A stretch of DNA of 64,000 nt from Pontibacter cellulosilyticus (GCF_014306105.1 NZ_JACRVF010000002.1:1-64000), one strand, 5' to 3'; positions 23,315 through 33,273 are shown, counted from the stretch's first letter. Notes: generated from the sequence alone by a model not told the origin. Translations and numbers: made by a program.

Positions 23315-26300
23315 ATGATCAAAAAACTACTCACTAAGCGGCGGCTATACATAAAGTATACTTGGCAGGCGCTGCTCATGTTCGCTCTTACTGCTTGTGT
23401 ATCTACCGAGCCTTATTACAGCCGCAATGCTCTTAACTGGGAGCAGGAAAAGCCAGATCCTCAAAATAACCTTCTCTATACCGTGTTCCTTATCGGGGAC
23501 GTAGGAGCTCCTGAACTGGAAGGGGAACCATCAATGCTTCTGATGCGCAAGCAGATGGAAGAGGCAGGCATGAACAGTGCTACCATCTTTCTGGGAGACA
23601 ATGTATACCATAACGGTTTACCTCCGGTAGGTGCTTATGACCGTGAAATATCAGAAGAGCGCCTTAAAGCGCAGTTAGATATCCTGAAAGGGTATGAAGG
23701 CGAGAAGTACATGATACCCGGCAACCACGACTGGAACCATAGTGGCCGCGGTGGCCTAGAGTATGTGATACGGGAGCAGAATTTTGTGAATGAGTACCTG
23801 ACCGAGGAAAATATAGTAGTTGGCGGCGACTTCTTTGTGCCGGGCAACGGGTGTCCGGGGCCATACGAAGTAAAGATCAGCGACGACCTGGTGCTGATAG
23901 CCATTGACTCGGAGTGGTGGCTGCACCCCTTCGACAGGCCGTACGGCGACAACAGCAACTGCGGCGCAGCCACAGAACTGGACTTTTTAGTGCAACTGGA
24001 AGACATCATTGAAAAGAACAGCGGCAGCGACATTATGATCGTAGCCCACCATCCGTTGTTTACAAGAGGCAACCACGGAGGGTTCTTCACACTGCGCGAT
24101 CACTTGTTCCCGTTTACCATGCTCCGCGATTGGATGTACCTGCCTATGCCTGTCATCGGCTCTATCTATCCGTTCGCTAGAAAGTATGGTGGCATCCTAC
24201 AAGACATTCCGCACCCACGCTACCAGGCATACATAGAGGGGCTGCTAAACATCTTCGATAAGTATGACAACATTGTATATGCTGCCGGTCACGAACACTC
24301 GTTGCAGTACTTTAAACACAACAACCTGTCTCATATTGTAAGCGGGTCCGGATGTAAGATACAGCACGTTAAAGGAGGCGGAAATGCCATGTATACACAG
24401 GCCGTAAAGGGTTTTTCTAAGGTGCTTTACTATGAGAACGGAGAAGTATGGACGGAGTTCTGGGAGCCGGTTGGTAAAGGCGAAACAGGCAAGATAACTT
24501 TCAGGACAGCCCTTTATGCCAAGAAGCCACGCAAAGAAGTACCGCTGGTACAGGATAACACAAATTACGCCGACAGCACCATTACCCTGGCTGCTAACAA
24601 TGCCTACAAAGTATCGGGGTTACGCGAACAATTGCTTGGGGAGCATTACCGGGAGGAGTGGAGCACGCCAGTGACAGTGCCGCTGCTAGACATGAAGAAC
24701 GAGCTAGACGGGCTAAGGCCGTACCAGAAAGGCGGTGGCAAGCAAACGGCTTCGCTTAAGGTGCGCAATCCAGATGCAAAGGAGTACACGCTAAGAACCG
24801 TTGATAAAGATCCTGCTAAAGTTTTACCGGATTACCTGCAGGAAACAGCTGCACGGGATCTGCTGCAAGACCAGATATCAGCGCAACACCCTTACGGTGC
24901 CTTAATTGTGCCGAAACTAGCCGATGCCGCTGGCGTTTTCCACACAAACCCTAAACTGGTTTACATACCCAACACGCCATACTTGCGGCAGTACATGGAT
25001 GAGTTTGGTAACACACTGGCCTTTTTAGAGGAAGACGCCGACGAGAACCATGAAGAAACAGCTAGCCTTGGCTTTGCAAAAAATCTTGTTGGTACAGATA
25101 AGCTGCTGCAGGAGTTGCGCCAGGATAACGACAACGAAGTAGACCAATCAGAGTTTGTGCGTGCCCGCCTGCTGGACATGCTCATCGGAGACTGGGACAG
25201 GCATGCCGGCCAATGGCGATGGGTAGAACGCGAAAAAGAGAACGACAAAGGCAAACTGTACATACCCGTACCCGAAGATAGGGATCAGGCCTTCTTCAAG
25301 ATTGACGGTATACTTCCCTGGCTGGCAACACGCAAGTGGGGTGTTCGAAACGTGCAGAACTTTGACTATGACTTTGATGATGTGGTTGGCCTTAACCTGA
25401 GTGGCCTGCCCATGGATCGTACCTTCACCTCCAGGATTACGCGGGAACAATGGCTAAAGCTGGCGCAGGATGTGCAAAAGGGCCTGACGGATAAAGCAAT
25501 TGAGGCTGCTGTGGCAGAACTGCCGGATGAGGTACAAAAGATTTCTGGTTCTGAGATCGCAGGCAAATTAAAATCAAGACGCGAAAAACTGCCTGCAGCT
25601 GCAGAGGAATATTATACTTTTTTAGCGAAGTATGTAGACATTGCCGGTAGCGACAAGCATGAGCGCTTCGAAATACAGCGCCTTAATAATGAGCAGGTGC
25701 AGGTAACAGGCTACAAAACCAGCAAAGAAGGCGAGATACTGGAAGAGCTTTACAAACGCACTTTCCTGACGGCAGAAACAAAGGAAATACGCATCTATGG
25801 CATGGCCGGCCAGGATCAGTTCATACTTACCGGCGATGTAGAAGAAAGTATATTGGTACGTATTATAGCCGGTGCCGACGAAGACATCATCACCGATTCC
25901 TCAAGTGTGAGTGGACTGAAAAAACATACCATTGTGTATGACACAAAAGAGGGTAACACTTTTACGTTTGGGCCAGAGACAAAGGATAAAACAGAGGTAT
26001 TCCCTGAAGTTAATTTCTATGACCGTGACAACTACCAGATCCCATACTTTGGGCCGCGCCTTTCGGCAGAGTATAACGTAGACGATGGTCTGTTTTTAGG
26101 AGCCGGTTTGCTGCTGCGCACGCACAAGTTCCGCAAGGTGCCCTATGCCTCAGAGCATCTACTGGAGGCAAACTATGCCTTCCTGACAAACTCCTTTAAT
26201 GTTAGGTATGCCGGAGACGTAAAGAAGGTCGTGGGTAACTGGAACATGGCTTTTAACGGATTGCTGCAAGGTCCTAAGTATCAACGTAACTTCTACGGCA

Positions 26301-27133
26301 TAGGCAACTATACAACACAAGCCTCCGACCTAGACGACAGTTACTACAGAGTAAGGTTTGAAAGGTTATCTGCAAATGCATCCTTATACCGTGATTTTAC
26401 CTCATTCTTTAAAATTGGTATAGGACCTACTTACGATCGCTTTAAAGTAGTATATCCTACTCGCGAAAGTTTTCTGCTGGACCAAGCCCGTGCAGGTAAC
26501 CTACAACCAGGAACTTATAATCCGGTAGCAGATGAGTTTAACGCGCAGCACTATGCCGGTGTGGCAGCCTATGCTAACATGGAGGTGTTAGGTGGAACTA
26601 CGTCATCAAATAACCCATACATTGGAATGCGCTGGTACAATAAACTCAGCTTTAATAAAGAGCTCGGAGGCGAAGGGTTAAGTTATACAAACATCAGTTC
26701 TGAGTTTAGATTTTATGTGAGTCCTAATTTTCCGTTTCAGCTAACCTGGGCTGGCCGCATAGGAGGCGCGCACAACTTCGGAGATTATCGCTTTTACCAA
26801 GCCAACACACTAGGTGGCACAGAAAACCTGCGTGGCTACAGGCGCACCCGCTTCTCAGGGCGCAGCAGTGTGTATGCTAACGGCGAAGCCCGCCTAGAGC
26901 TATTTAGGTATAACTTATACTTGGCTCCAGGCAAAATAGGAATACTGGGCTTAGTAGATACTGGCCGCGTTTATACAAAAGAAGACCCTAAACAAGCTTT
27001 TTTCCGTAGTCTGCATACAGGCTATGGAGGCGGCGTTTGGGTGGATGCGCTGAACCGATCAGTGTTTTCGCTTACCTATACGATAGGGGAAGAGGATAAA
27101 CTCTGGATGCTGAACTTTGGATTCTTTTTTTAA
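23315..27133 (+). CDS. Metallophosphoesterase fused to outer-membrane beta barrel
   Basis: A 1272-residue lipoprotein (signal ends LTAC, Cys28). Residues 55-390 form a calcineurin-like phosphoesterase: FLIGDVGAP, FLGDN (94-96), PGNHDWN (136-141), IVAHHPLF and AAGHEHSLQY supply all metal-binding histidines, aspartates and asparagine. The middle (about 400-900) is a mixed region with LLDMLIGDWDRHAGQWRW, a segment recalling kinase-like or HipA-style motifs. The last 370 residues are strand-rich and end GFFF, with ENLRGYRRTRF typical of Omp85/BamA-type barrels. The enzyme should therefore be tethered to the cell surface. Large proteins of this layout occur widely in Bacteroidota; substrate unknown. 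Confidence 0.85.
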   Translation: MIKKLLTKRRLYIKYTWQALLMFALTACVSTEPYYSRNALNWEQEKPDPQNNLLYTVFLIGDVGAPELEGEPSMLLMRKQMEEAGMNSATIFLGDNVYHNGLPPVGAYDREISEERLKAQLDILKGYEGEKYMIPGNHDWNHSGRGGLEYVIREQNFVNEYLTEENIVVGGDFFVPGNGCPGPYEVKISDDLVLIAIDSEWWLHPFDRPYGDNSNCGAATELDFLVQLEDIIEKNSGSDIMIVAHHPLFTRGNHGGFFTLRDHLFPFTMLRDWMYLPMPVIGSIYPFARKYGGILQDIPHPRYQAYIEGLLNIFDKYDNIVYAAGHEHSLQYFKHNNLSHIVSGSGCKIQHVKGGGNAMYTQAVKGFSKVLYYENGEVWTEFWEPVGKGETGKITFRTALYAKKPRKEVPLVQDNTNYADSTITLAANNAYKVSGLREQLLGEHYREEWSTPVTVPLLDMKNELDGLRPYQKGGGKQTASLKVRNPDAKEYTLRTVDKDPAKVLPDYLQETAARDLLQDQISAQHPYGALIVPKLADAAGVFHTNPKLVYIPNTPYLRQYMDEFGNTLAFLEEDADENHEETASLGFAKNLVGTDKLLQELRQDNDNEVDQSEFVRARLLDMLIGDWDRHAGQWRWVEREKENDKGKLYIPVPEDRDQAFFKIDGILPWLATRKWGVRNVQNFDYDFDDVVGLNLSGLPMDRTFTSRITREQWLKLAQDVQKGLTDKAIEAAVAELPDEVQKISGSEIAGKLKSRREKLPAAAEEYYTFLAKYVDIAGSDKHERFEIQRLNNEQVQVTGYKTSKEGEILEELYKRTFLTAETKEIRIYGMAGQDQFILTGDVEESILVRIIAGADEDIITDSSSVSGLKKHTIVYDTKEGNTFTFGPETKDKTEVFPEVNFYDRDNYQIPYFGPRLSAEYNVDDGLFLGAGLLLRTHKFRKVPYASEHLLEANYAFLTNSFNVRYAGDVKKVVGNWNMAFNGLLQGPKYQRNFYGIGNYTTQASDLDDSYYRVRFERLSANASLYRDFTSFFKIGIGPTYDRFKVVYPTRESFLLDQARAGNLQPGTYNPVADEFNAQHYAGVAAYANMEVLGGTTSSNNPYIGMRWYNKLSFNKELGGEGLSYTNISSEFRFYVSPNFPFQLTWAGRIGGAHNFGDYRFYQANTLGGTENLRGYRRTRFSGRSSVYANGEARLELFRYNLYLAPGKIGILGLVDTGRVYTKEDPKQAFFRSLHTGYGGGVWVDALNRSVFSLTYTIGEEDKLWMLNFGFFF

Positions 27134-27217
27134 CACAAAGCAGATTTAAAAGTATAAGAGAAGATGCTAAAGCCACACAGTGCTTTGTCTGTTTTATACC
27201 TTGACGCAATTTGAACT

Positions 27218-28243
27218 ATGAAAATACATAAACCACTCCTGCTTTTACTTGCTGTAGTTTTCTTCTTTCCAGATGTTTGGGCACAGGCCCCAGAGACAGA
27301 GGCTATCGATATCTTTGCTTCGCCAGGGGTACGCGGTATGGGCAAACCAAGAGGTGTAGTTATAAGCTATGAGCGCCTGCCTAATTTTAGTATAGAGTCA
27401 GAGTCTGATGACCCGCGGCTGGGCAATGGAGAAGGGCAGATAAGGCGACACAACAAATTTTCTGTCATAGCTTTGGCGCCACTAATCAACAAGCCCCAAA
27501 CAAAATTGATTATGGGCTTTAATTATGACCTGGAGGAGTTCAATTTTAAGGGGCTGACAGAATCCTCTTATAGCCTGTACCGGTACCTAGAGGACAAGAA
27601 TCTAAAGAGCATTGGTTTGCAGCTGGCTTACCTGCATTCACTAAACGAGCGAAACTTTTACTTAATCCGTGTGAAAGGCGAACTTAACGGAGACTACACT
27701 CGCGACAATATAAACATAGCAGATTATCTAAAGGCCACCGTTGACCTGGCCTACGGCTGGAAGAAAACAGAAGATTATGCTATTGGTGTTGGTTTACAGT
27801 GGGGGTATACATTCGGCCGTCAGAGAGTTTTTCCAGGACTACTTTACAACAAGACATTTAATCCGAAATGGGGTGTTGAATCAATTTTTCCGGCCAATTT
27901 CAGGTTACGTTATAACGCGAATGAGAAGACCTTATTTTATACAGGCTACCGCCTGGAGGGCGCCAGTTACGACATTTTTGCAGATGAGACGGAGTTGCAA
28001 CGGTATAACGAGATAGAATTGCGCCGTACTGACATCAAAGGCTTATTACGTATGGAGCGTGAAATCTATGACTTTCTATGGTTTGCTGTGGAAGGCGGTT
28101 ATCGACGTTACTACAGGCACCGCATTTTTGATGAGGTGGGCTCAAGGGACGAACTGATTACAAATGATATAGGTGGTGCAGGATACGTATCGGTAGAGCT
28201 ATACCTGGTGCCACCCCGCAAATGGATGAACAACAGTAATTAG
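27218..28243 (+). CDS. DUF6268-like outer-membrane beta-barrel protein
   Basis: A 341-residue protein with a signal peptide (cleavage near VWAQ, residue 22). The mature chain is full of alternating strands (KLIMGFNYDLEEFNF, YAIGVGLQWGYTFG, TLFYTGYRLEGASYDIF, WFAVEGGYRRYYRH), typical of an outer-membrane barrel of about twelve strands. It resembles the DUF6268 family of Bacteroidota. It follows the phosphoesterase-barrel gene by 84 bases on the same strand, so the two may be transcribed together. Function is unknown. Confidence 0.75.
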   Translation: MKIHKPLLLLLAVVFFFPDVWAQAPETEAIDIFASPGVRGMGKPRGVVISYERLPNFSIESESDDPRLGNGEGQIRRHNKFSVIALAPLINKPQTKLIMGFNYDLEEFNFKGLTESSYSLYRYLEDKNLKSIGLQLAYLHSLNERNFYLIRVKGELNGDYTRDNINIADYLKATVDLAYGWKKTEDYAIGVGLQWGYTFGRQRVFPGLLYNKTFNPKWGVESIFPANFRLRYNANEKTLFYTGYRLEGASYDIFADETELQRYNEIELRRTDIKGLLRMEREIYDFLWFAVEGGYRRYYRHRIFDEVGSRDELITNDIGGAGYVSVELYLVPPRKWMNNSN

Positions 28244-28260
28244 ATTTCATCTTCCTATAT

Positions 28261-28301
28261 AACGAGTAAGGGCAGCCATACTTTGGCTGCCCTTACTCGT
28301 T
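28261..28301. terminator. 17-bp perfect bidirectional terminator
   Basis: 28261-28277 and 28285-28301 are perfect inverted repeats (GAGTAAGGGCAGCC core) with a seven-base loop ATACTTT. It separates the barrel gene from the convergent polyphosphate kinase gene. Confidence 0.85.
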
Positions 28302-28314
28302 TATTCTTTATAAA

Positions 28315-30417
28315 TTACTCACAGACCGGAGACGTGTCTTCAGGTATCAAGCTGCGTAGATAGTCGTAAGAAGCATACTGTGAGCGTATATCCGACTGAT
28401 TCGTTGATGATAGATAGGTGTTATCAACATTGCGTGCCTTCGTGTCATCTTGCAACTGATAATCTATCAATGTTCTTACCTCATCAATCAGGTCTTGCTG
28501 GTACAGGGGGAATCCTACCTCTACACGTCGGCTCAGGTTTCGCGTCATCCAGTCGGCAGAGGCTACGTAGTATTTCTCTTCGCCGTTGTTGTGGAAGATG
28601 TATACCCGAGCATGCTCTAGGTAACGATCTACGATGCTACGTACCTCAATATTCTCGCTAATGCCTTCAACACCGGGTAATAAACAACAAATACCGCGCA
28701 CCAGCAGCTGTATCTTTACTCCTGCCTGGCTTGCTGTATAAAGTTTTTTGATCATGCGTTCGTCTTGCAGCGCGTTCATCTTCAGAATCATACTTGCAGG
28801 CAGTCCTTTCTGAGCATTTTTTATCTCTTTATCGATAAGTTTTACAAAGCTCTGCCGCATGTTTATAGGAGCTACCAAGAGGTGTTTGAACTTCTTGTCT
28901 GGCTGTCGGTCTATAAAAAATTCGAATACCTGCTCCATGTCTTTTGTAAGGCGCGTGTCTGAGGTAAACAGGGCATGGTCGGCGTAAATCTTGGAAGTAT
29001 CTTCGTTGTAGTTGCCCGTGCTCAGGTAAGCATAGTTTACTAATTTCCCGTTCTCGTTTCGTGTGATCAACCCCAGCTTAGAGTGTACCTTCAGGTCAGG
29101 TACTCCGAAAATAACGTTGGCACCGGCTTTCTGTAGCTTTCCTGCCCAGAATATATTTGATTCCTCGTCGAAGCGTGCTCTTAGCTCTACCACCACCGTT
29201 ACCAGCTTTCCGTTTTTAGCAGCCTTAACCAGTGCTTTGGCTATCGCAGATTTATCAGCAACACGGTACAGTGTGGCACTCATAGCCGTTACTTTTGGGT
29301 CTACTGCTGCCTCGTTAAACAGGCGCAATACATAGTCAAAAGACTGGTATGGGTAATGCACGAGATAATCCTTTTTCTGCATGGCGGCGATCATACTTTT
29401 CTCCTTGTGCAGTTCCGGGTGGATTAGCGTAGGCTGTGGCTTATACTTTAGCTCAGGCAGGTTAAAGTCAGGGAAGTTAAAGAAATCCCGGAAGTTGTGG
29501 TACTTGCTGCCCTCTACCAGCTCATCTTCTGTGATGGCAGTGTGGATCATCATGCGGTCCAGCAGGTCCTTTGGTGTTTCAGGGTCGTAAAGCAGGCGTG
29601 CGGGATAGCCAGTTTCGCGCTTCTTCAGGCTTTTGCGAATCTTAGCCATCAGGTTCCCCGACACTTCTTCCTCAATATCAAGTTCAGCATCGCGGGATAC
29701 TTTTACGGCATGAGCATGAAACTTGGTATACTTCGGAAACATCAAAGGCAAGCAGAAGCGGATTACATCATCGATGAACATAACATAGCGCTTACCTTTT
29801 ACAGTTGGAAGCTTCACAAAGCGGCTGCCCAGCTTCTTTGTAGGTATCTCCAGCATGGCAAAACGGTCCGGCCGTTGCTCCTTCTCGGTTGGCTCCAGCA
29901 TGTGAATACCCAAGTATACTGTCTGGTCTTTCAGGAAAAGGTGCGTGTCAGTTGCGTCAAGTATAATAGGCAGCAGATGCTCTTCCAGTGTCTCGTGGAA
30001 GTATGTTTTTACCCACTCCTGCTGCTCATTGTTAAGCTCAGTTTCGGTAAGCAAATGTATATCGTGCTCACGGAGGTCGGCAAGTAAGCTCTCCCGGAAC
30101 ACATGTCCGAATTCTTCCTGCTGGCGCTTTACCTCCTGTATTACCTGGTCAAAGGTGTCAGAGGGGTCTTCGTCCAGCTTTTGGCGCGTCTTCTTTTTAA
30201 GCTTGATGAGGCGCTTCAGGGTGGCTACCCTTACTTTGAAATACTCATCTAGGTTAGATGAGAAAATAGCCATGAATTTAATGCGCTCAAGCAGGGGTAC
30301 GCGTTTGTCTTTTGCCTCCTGCAGCACTCTGTAGTTAAAGGCAAGCCAACTCAGTTCTCTGTTTGTAAAGGGATATTCCGGAGCGGATTTTGGCTCTTTT
30401 GTATTATCTTTTTCCAT
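28315..30417 (-). CDS. ppk1: Polyphosphate kinase 1
   Basis: A 700-residue enzyme, close to the usual PPK1 length, that polymerises the terminal phosphate of ATP into polyphosphate. The N-terminal domain opens FTNRELSWLAFNYRVLQEA, the standard PPK1 start. The two active-site histidines are His445 in DLKVHSKLGL, the residue that is phosphorylated in E. coli PPK, and His609 in VYIFHNNG. SATLYR and YLSTGNYNEDT are also conserved. A SixA-type phosphatase gene lies 33 bases upstream on the same strand, so the two are likely one operon. Confidence 0.95.
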   Translation of the reverse strand: MEKDNTKEPKSAPEYPFTNRELSWLAFNYRVLQEAKDKRVPLLERIKFMAIFSSNLDEYFKVRVATLKRLIKLKKKTRQKLDEDPSDTFDQVIQEVKRQQEEFGHVFRESLLADLREHDIHLLTETELNNEQQEWVKTYFHETLEEHLLPIILDATDTHLFLKDQTVYLGIHMLEPTEKEQRPDRFAMLEIPTKKLGSRFVKLPTVKGKRYVMFIDDVIRFCLPLMFPKYTKFHAHAVKVSRDAELDIEEEVSGNLMAKIRKSLKKRETGYPARLLYDPETPKDLLDRMMIHTAITEDELVEGSKYHNFRDFFNFPDFNLPELKYKPQPTLIHPELHKEKSMIAAMQKKDYLVHYPYQSFDYVLRLFNEAAVDPKVTAMSATLYRVADKSAIAKALVKAAKNGKLVTVVVELRARFDEESNIFWAGKLQKAGANVIFGVPDLKVHSKLGLITRNENGKLVNYAYLSTGNYNEDTSKIYADHALFTSDTRLTKDMEQVFEFFIDRQPDKKFKHLLVAPINMRQSFVKLIDKEIKNAQKGLPASMILKMNALQDERMIKKLYTASQAGVKIQLLVRGICCLLPGVEGISENIEVRSIVDRYLEHARVYIFHNNGEEKYYVASADWMTRNLSRRVEVGFPLYQQDLIDEVRTLIDYQLQDDTKARNVDNTYLSSTNQSDIRSQYASYDYLRSLIPEDTSPVCE

Positions 30418-30450
30418 TGTTTCGGGTGCAAATTTTAGGTTGTGCCCCGG

Positions 30451-30945
30451 CTATTTGTAGTTCTTCGGGAAGTCGTAGAAAAGCAGCGTAGCGTTCTCTT
30501 TGCTGATGTCGTACCAGCTGTCGCAGTCGAACTCCAAGGCTACAATGCCGGTGGTGGGTAAGCTGGCAATGTGTTCAGGGCTAAGCATGTTGGCAAATTC
30601 AGAAATGGGTTCATTATGTCCCACTAACATCAAAGAGTCTACATCAGCCGGGGTAGTATGAACTACATCTAAAAGATCATGCTTGTCAGCGCCATAAATA
30701 CTGTCGGCTACCACTATGTCTTCTGCCTCATAGTTCATTTCTCTGCCAACTAAAGTAGCCGTAGAAATAGCACGCACAGCAGAACTGGAGACTATCAAAG
30801 CAGGTATAGCGCCCCTGTTATTAAGCTCGTGGCCCATGAGCTGGGCATCGCTGCGGCCTCGCTTGTTCAAAGGGCGATCATGGTCGCTGAGTTCCTCAAA
30901 GTCCCAGCTTGATTTAGCGTGCCTCAGGATATATAGCGTCTTCAT
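30451..30945 (-). CDS. SixA-type histidine phosphatase
   Basis: A 164-residue histidine-phosphatase-superfamily protein. The phospho-acceptor histidine is in LYILRHAKSSW (RHA motif), the second catalytic histidine is in LMLVGHNEP, and SSSAVRAISTATL supplies the conserved arginine. Length and motifs match SixA, which dephosphorylates histidine phosphotransfer proteins; many Bacteroidota members have unassigned substrates. It precedes ppk1 by 33 bases. The leader contains a TGTTGCC/GGCAACA hairpin at 30968-30987 that could be an operator or attenuator. Confidence 0.88.
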   Translation of the reverse strand: MKTLYILRHAKSSWDFEELSDHDRPLNKRGRSDAQLMGHELNNRGAIPALIVSSSAVRAISTATLVGREMNYEAEDIVVADSIYGADKHDLLDVVHTTPADVDSLMLVGHNEPISEFANMLSPEHIASLPTTGIVALEFDCDSWYDISKENATLLFYDFPKNYK

Positions 30946-31110
30946 AAGTTGTTTCTGTTACTGCCATTGTTGCCACAAACGGCAACATTAGTGGCTTTGC
31001 TACTTACTGAAACTACGGGTAATTTGTTGTGTTACCTCACCTTAGTGCTCCACTAATAACAGGAGTGGGAGTCTGTGCTGTCGTTTTTTACCTGGTCCAA
31101 CCACCCTTGC

Positions 31111-31130
31111 CCCTCCTTATCCAAGGAGGG
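31111..31130. repeat. Short inverted repeat in a 309-bp intergenic region
   Basis: CCCTCCTT (31111-31118) and AAGGAGGG (31123-31130) are perfect complements with a four-base loop. Small CTCC/GGAG hairpins of this kind recur in intergenic DNA of the group; only one copy is visible here. The rest of 30946-31199 has no gene. Confidence 0.4.
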
Positions 31131-31199
31131 TAGCCTGCTGCTACTGTATCTTCTTTCATCACCACAGTTAGGATGGTTGAACAAGAGGAAGCAAAAACA

Positions 31200-31234
31200 A
31201 AAAGAGGAAGCTACTGTTGTAGCTTCCTCTTTTT
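31200..31234 (-). terminator. Terminator downstream of hflX
   Basis: AAAAGAGGAAGCTAC (31200-31214) and 31219-31233 are perfect inverted repeats around the loop TGTT. The transcript from hflX ends in a U run here. Confidence 0.85.
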
Positions 31235-31254
31235 CTAAAGTATAGATTTATACT

Positions 31255-32442
31255 TTACACGTTGTTAGGGTAACGCTCAAAATGCAGTTCGGCAACGCGG
31301 CGCTGCAGCTCTTCGCGCAACTCTTCGATATTGATTTTATTCGTAGCCGAGATAAAGAGGGCAGGGGCATGCTCCTTAGCCATGTAAGTAGCTTTTAAAT
31401 CGTCGATAGACGGACGAACGTCAGCTTCCTCGTCTTTTAGCTCCTCTTCGCGCTGCTTCAGGTACTGGTCGATTTTATTAAACACCAACAGCACCGGCTT
31501 GTCGGCAGAGTTAATGTCTTTCAGTGTCTCGTTTACAACGGCTATGTGGTCTTCAAACGAAGGATGCGAGATATCTACTACGTGCACCAGCAGATCTGCC
31601 TCACGGATTTCATCCAGAGTAGATTTAAACGACTCGATCAGCTTGGTAGGCAGCTTACGGATAAACCCTACTGTGTCAGAAAGCAGGAACGGTATATTTT
31701 CAAGTACTACTTTGCGTACAGTAGCATCTACAGTGGCAAATAGTTTGTTCTCGGCAAACACCTCAGATTTAGAGAGCAGGTTCATCAAAGTAGATTTGCC
31801 CACGTTAGTATACCCCACCAGCGCCACGCGCACAATGCCGGCACGGGCCTTGCGCTGCTCAAAATTCTGTTTCTCAAACTTCTTCAGGCGCTCACGCAGC
31901 AACGATATTTTGTCGCGCACAATACGGCGGTCCGTCTCAATCTCCGTCTCACCAGGTCCTTTCATACCGATACCACCTTTTTGCTTGGATAAGTGCGTCC
32001 AGAGGTTAGTAAGGCGTGGCAGCAGGTACTGATATTGGGCCATTTCTACCTGGGCGTGAGCCTGTGCTGTTTTGGCGCGTAAAGCAAAGATGTCAAGTAT
32101 AAGCAAGCTGCGATCTACGATCTTTACCTGCAGCTCGCGCTCAATGTTACGCACCTGCGAAGGACTCAGGTCATCGTCGAAGATCACCATATCAATGTTG
32201 TGCTCCTTTACATAGGCGTTGATCTCATCCAGTTTACCGCTGCCCACAAAAGTGGCACGGTCAGGCTTGTCCAGCTTCTGAACAAAGCGTTTTACAGTCT
32301 GGGCTCCGGCAGTTTCGGTCAAAAAAGCAAGCTCATCAAGATACTCCTGGGTTTGCTCGTCGGTTTGGCGGTAGCTTGGCACGGCTACCAGCACCGCAGT
32401 CTCCTGCGGTTTGGCGGTTTCGTAATATTGTTTCTTACCCAT
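31255..32442 (-). CDS. hflX: GTPase HflX
   Basis: A 395-residue ribosome-associated GTPase that splits stalled or stress-inactivated ribosomes in other bacteria. The N-terminal HflX domain ends with the glycine-rich KQKGGIGMKGPGETEIETDRR segment. The G1 motif is GYTNVGKST (210-217), the switch II region is DTVGFIRKLP, and the guanine-specificity motif is NKID. The start codon overlaps the stop of the upstream cytochrome gene by one base (TAATG), so the two are translationally coupled. Confidence 0.95.
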   Translation of the reverse strand: MGKKQYYETAKPQETAVLVAVPSYRQTDEQTQEYLDELAFLTETAGAQTVKRFVQKLDKPDRATFVGSGKLDEINAYVKEHNIDMVIFDDDLSPSQVRNIERELQVKIVDRSLLILDIFALRAKTAQAHAQVEMAQYQYLLPRLTNLWTHLSKQKGGIGMKGPGETEIETDRRIVRDKISLLRERLKKFEKQNFEQRKARAGIVRVALVGYTNVGKSTLMNLLSKSEVFAENKLFATVDATVRKVVLENIPFLLSDTVGFIRKLPTKLIESFKSTLDEIREADLLVHVVDISHPSFEDHIAVVNETLKDINSADKPVLLVFNKIDQYLKQREEELKDEEADVRPSIDDLKATYMAKEHAPALFISATNKINIEELREELQRRVAELHFERYPNNV

Positions 32443-33170
32443 TAATCAATCTTTAAGGTCATAGTATAGGCGGCCAGTGCCTCCACTTCTTGCTCGGATA
32501 GCTGGCTTCCGAAGCCCGGCATCAGGCCGCGGCCATTCTCGACTACGTTAATACGGTCTTGAAGGCTTAAGGTACTTACTTTTAAATTGGCTGCACCACC
32601 TAACCCTTTTGTACCGTCCGCCCCATGGCATGTTTCACATACCTGTGTATAAATCGCCTTTGCATTAGCTAGTTGTGCATCTTCCAGAGAGGCTACAATT
32701 TCTTCGGGTGCACCGGCTGTTGCCGAGTCTATTTCTGCGGTTTCGGTGGCATCTGTAACAGGTGTACTGTTGTAATCTGTGGTAGTGTTCTGTAAAGAGC
32801 CTGAGCTGCTAATGGTTAAGCTCTTAGTTTCTGCCAATCCGTAAGTATAAAAAAACAGCAGCAGCGATAGCCCTGTAAACAATTTGTTGTGGCGTTTGAT
32901 ACCAACTATGCCCAAAGGTATAGCCAGTAATACAAGAACGATTTTTATGATCAGCCACCCCGGCATACCCTGGTGCAGGTATAACAGATAACCGCCGGTA
33001 ACAAGTATAAGTGTACCAAAAACGATGTCTAATGCTTTAGTGTAGCGCTTGGCTTTATTCAATTGCTTGTGTTCGTTCAGGAACAGCAATATGGCCTTAT
33101 AAGTAAACAGGATCAGGAAAAGTATAACTACCAATACGTGCGTGTGTAGCACGGTGACGGTCTCTTGCAT
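32442..33170 (-). CDS. SirB-like membrane domain fused to cytochrome c
   Basis: A 242-residue protein. Residues 8-110 hold four membrane helices with a pattern close to the SirB family (HTHVLVVILFLILFTYKAILLFL, then VFGTLILVTGGYLLYL). A low-complexity, serine/threonine-rich linker follows. The C-terminal 80 residues form a class I cytochrome c with the haem site CETCH and a methionine ligand in GLMPGFGSQL. The cytochrome should face the periplasm. Fusion suggests electron transfer coupled to an unknown membrane function. Its stop overlaps the hflX start. Confidence 0.85.
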   Translation of the reverse strand: MQETVTVLHTHVLVVILFLILFTYKAILLFLNEHKQLNKAKRYTKALDIVFGTLILVTGGYLLYLHQGMPGWLIIKIVLVLLAIPLGIVGIKRHNKLFTGLSLLLFFYTYGLAETKSLTISSSGSLQNTTTDYNSTPVTDATETAEIDSATAGAPEEIVASLEDAQLANAKAIYTQVCETCHGADGTKGLGGAANLKVSTLSLQDRINVVENGRGLMPGFGSQLSEQEVEALAAYTMTLKID

Positions 33171-33273
33171 GTTATGGATATGTGCGTATTAAAGATAAAG
33201 GGCGCAATTTAATTTAAAATTTCTGATGCTACTGCTAAAATGGCTAACTTACGGCTTTTGACTTAAAGAATCT

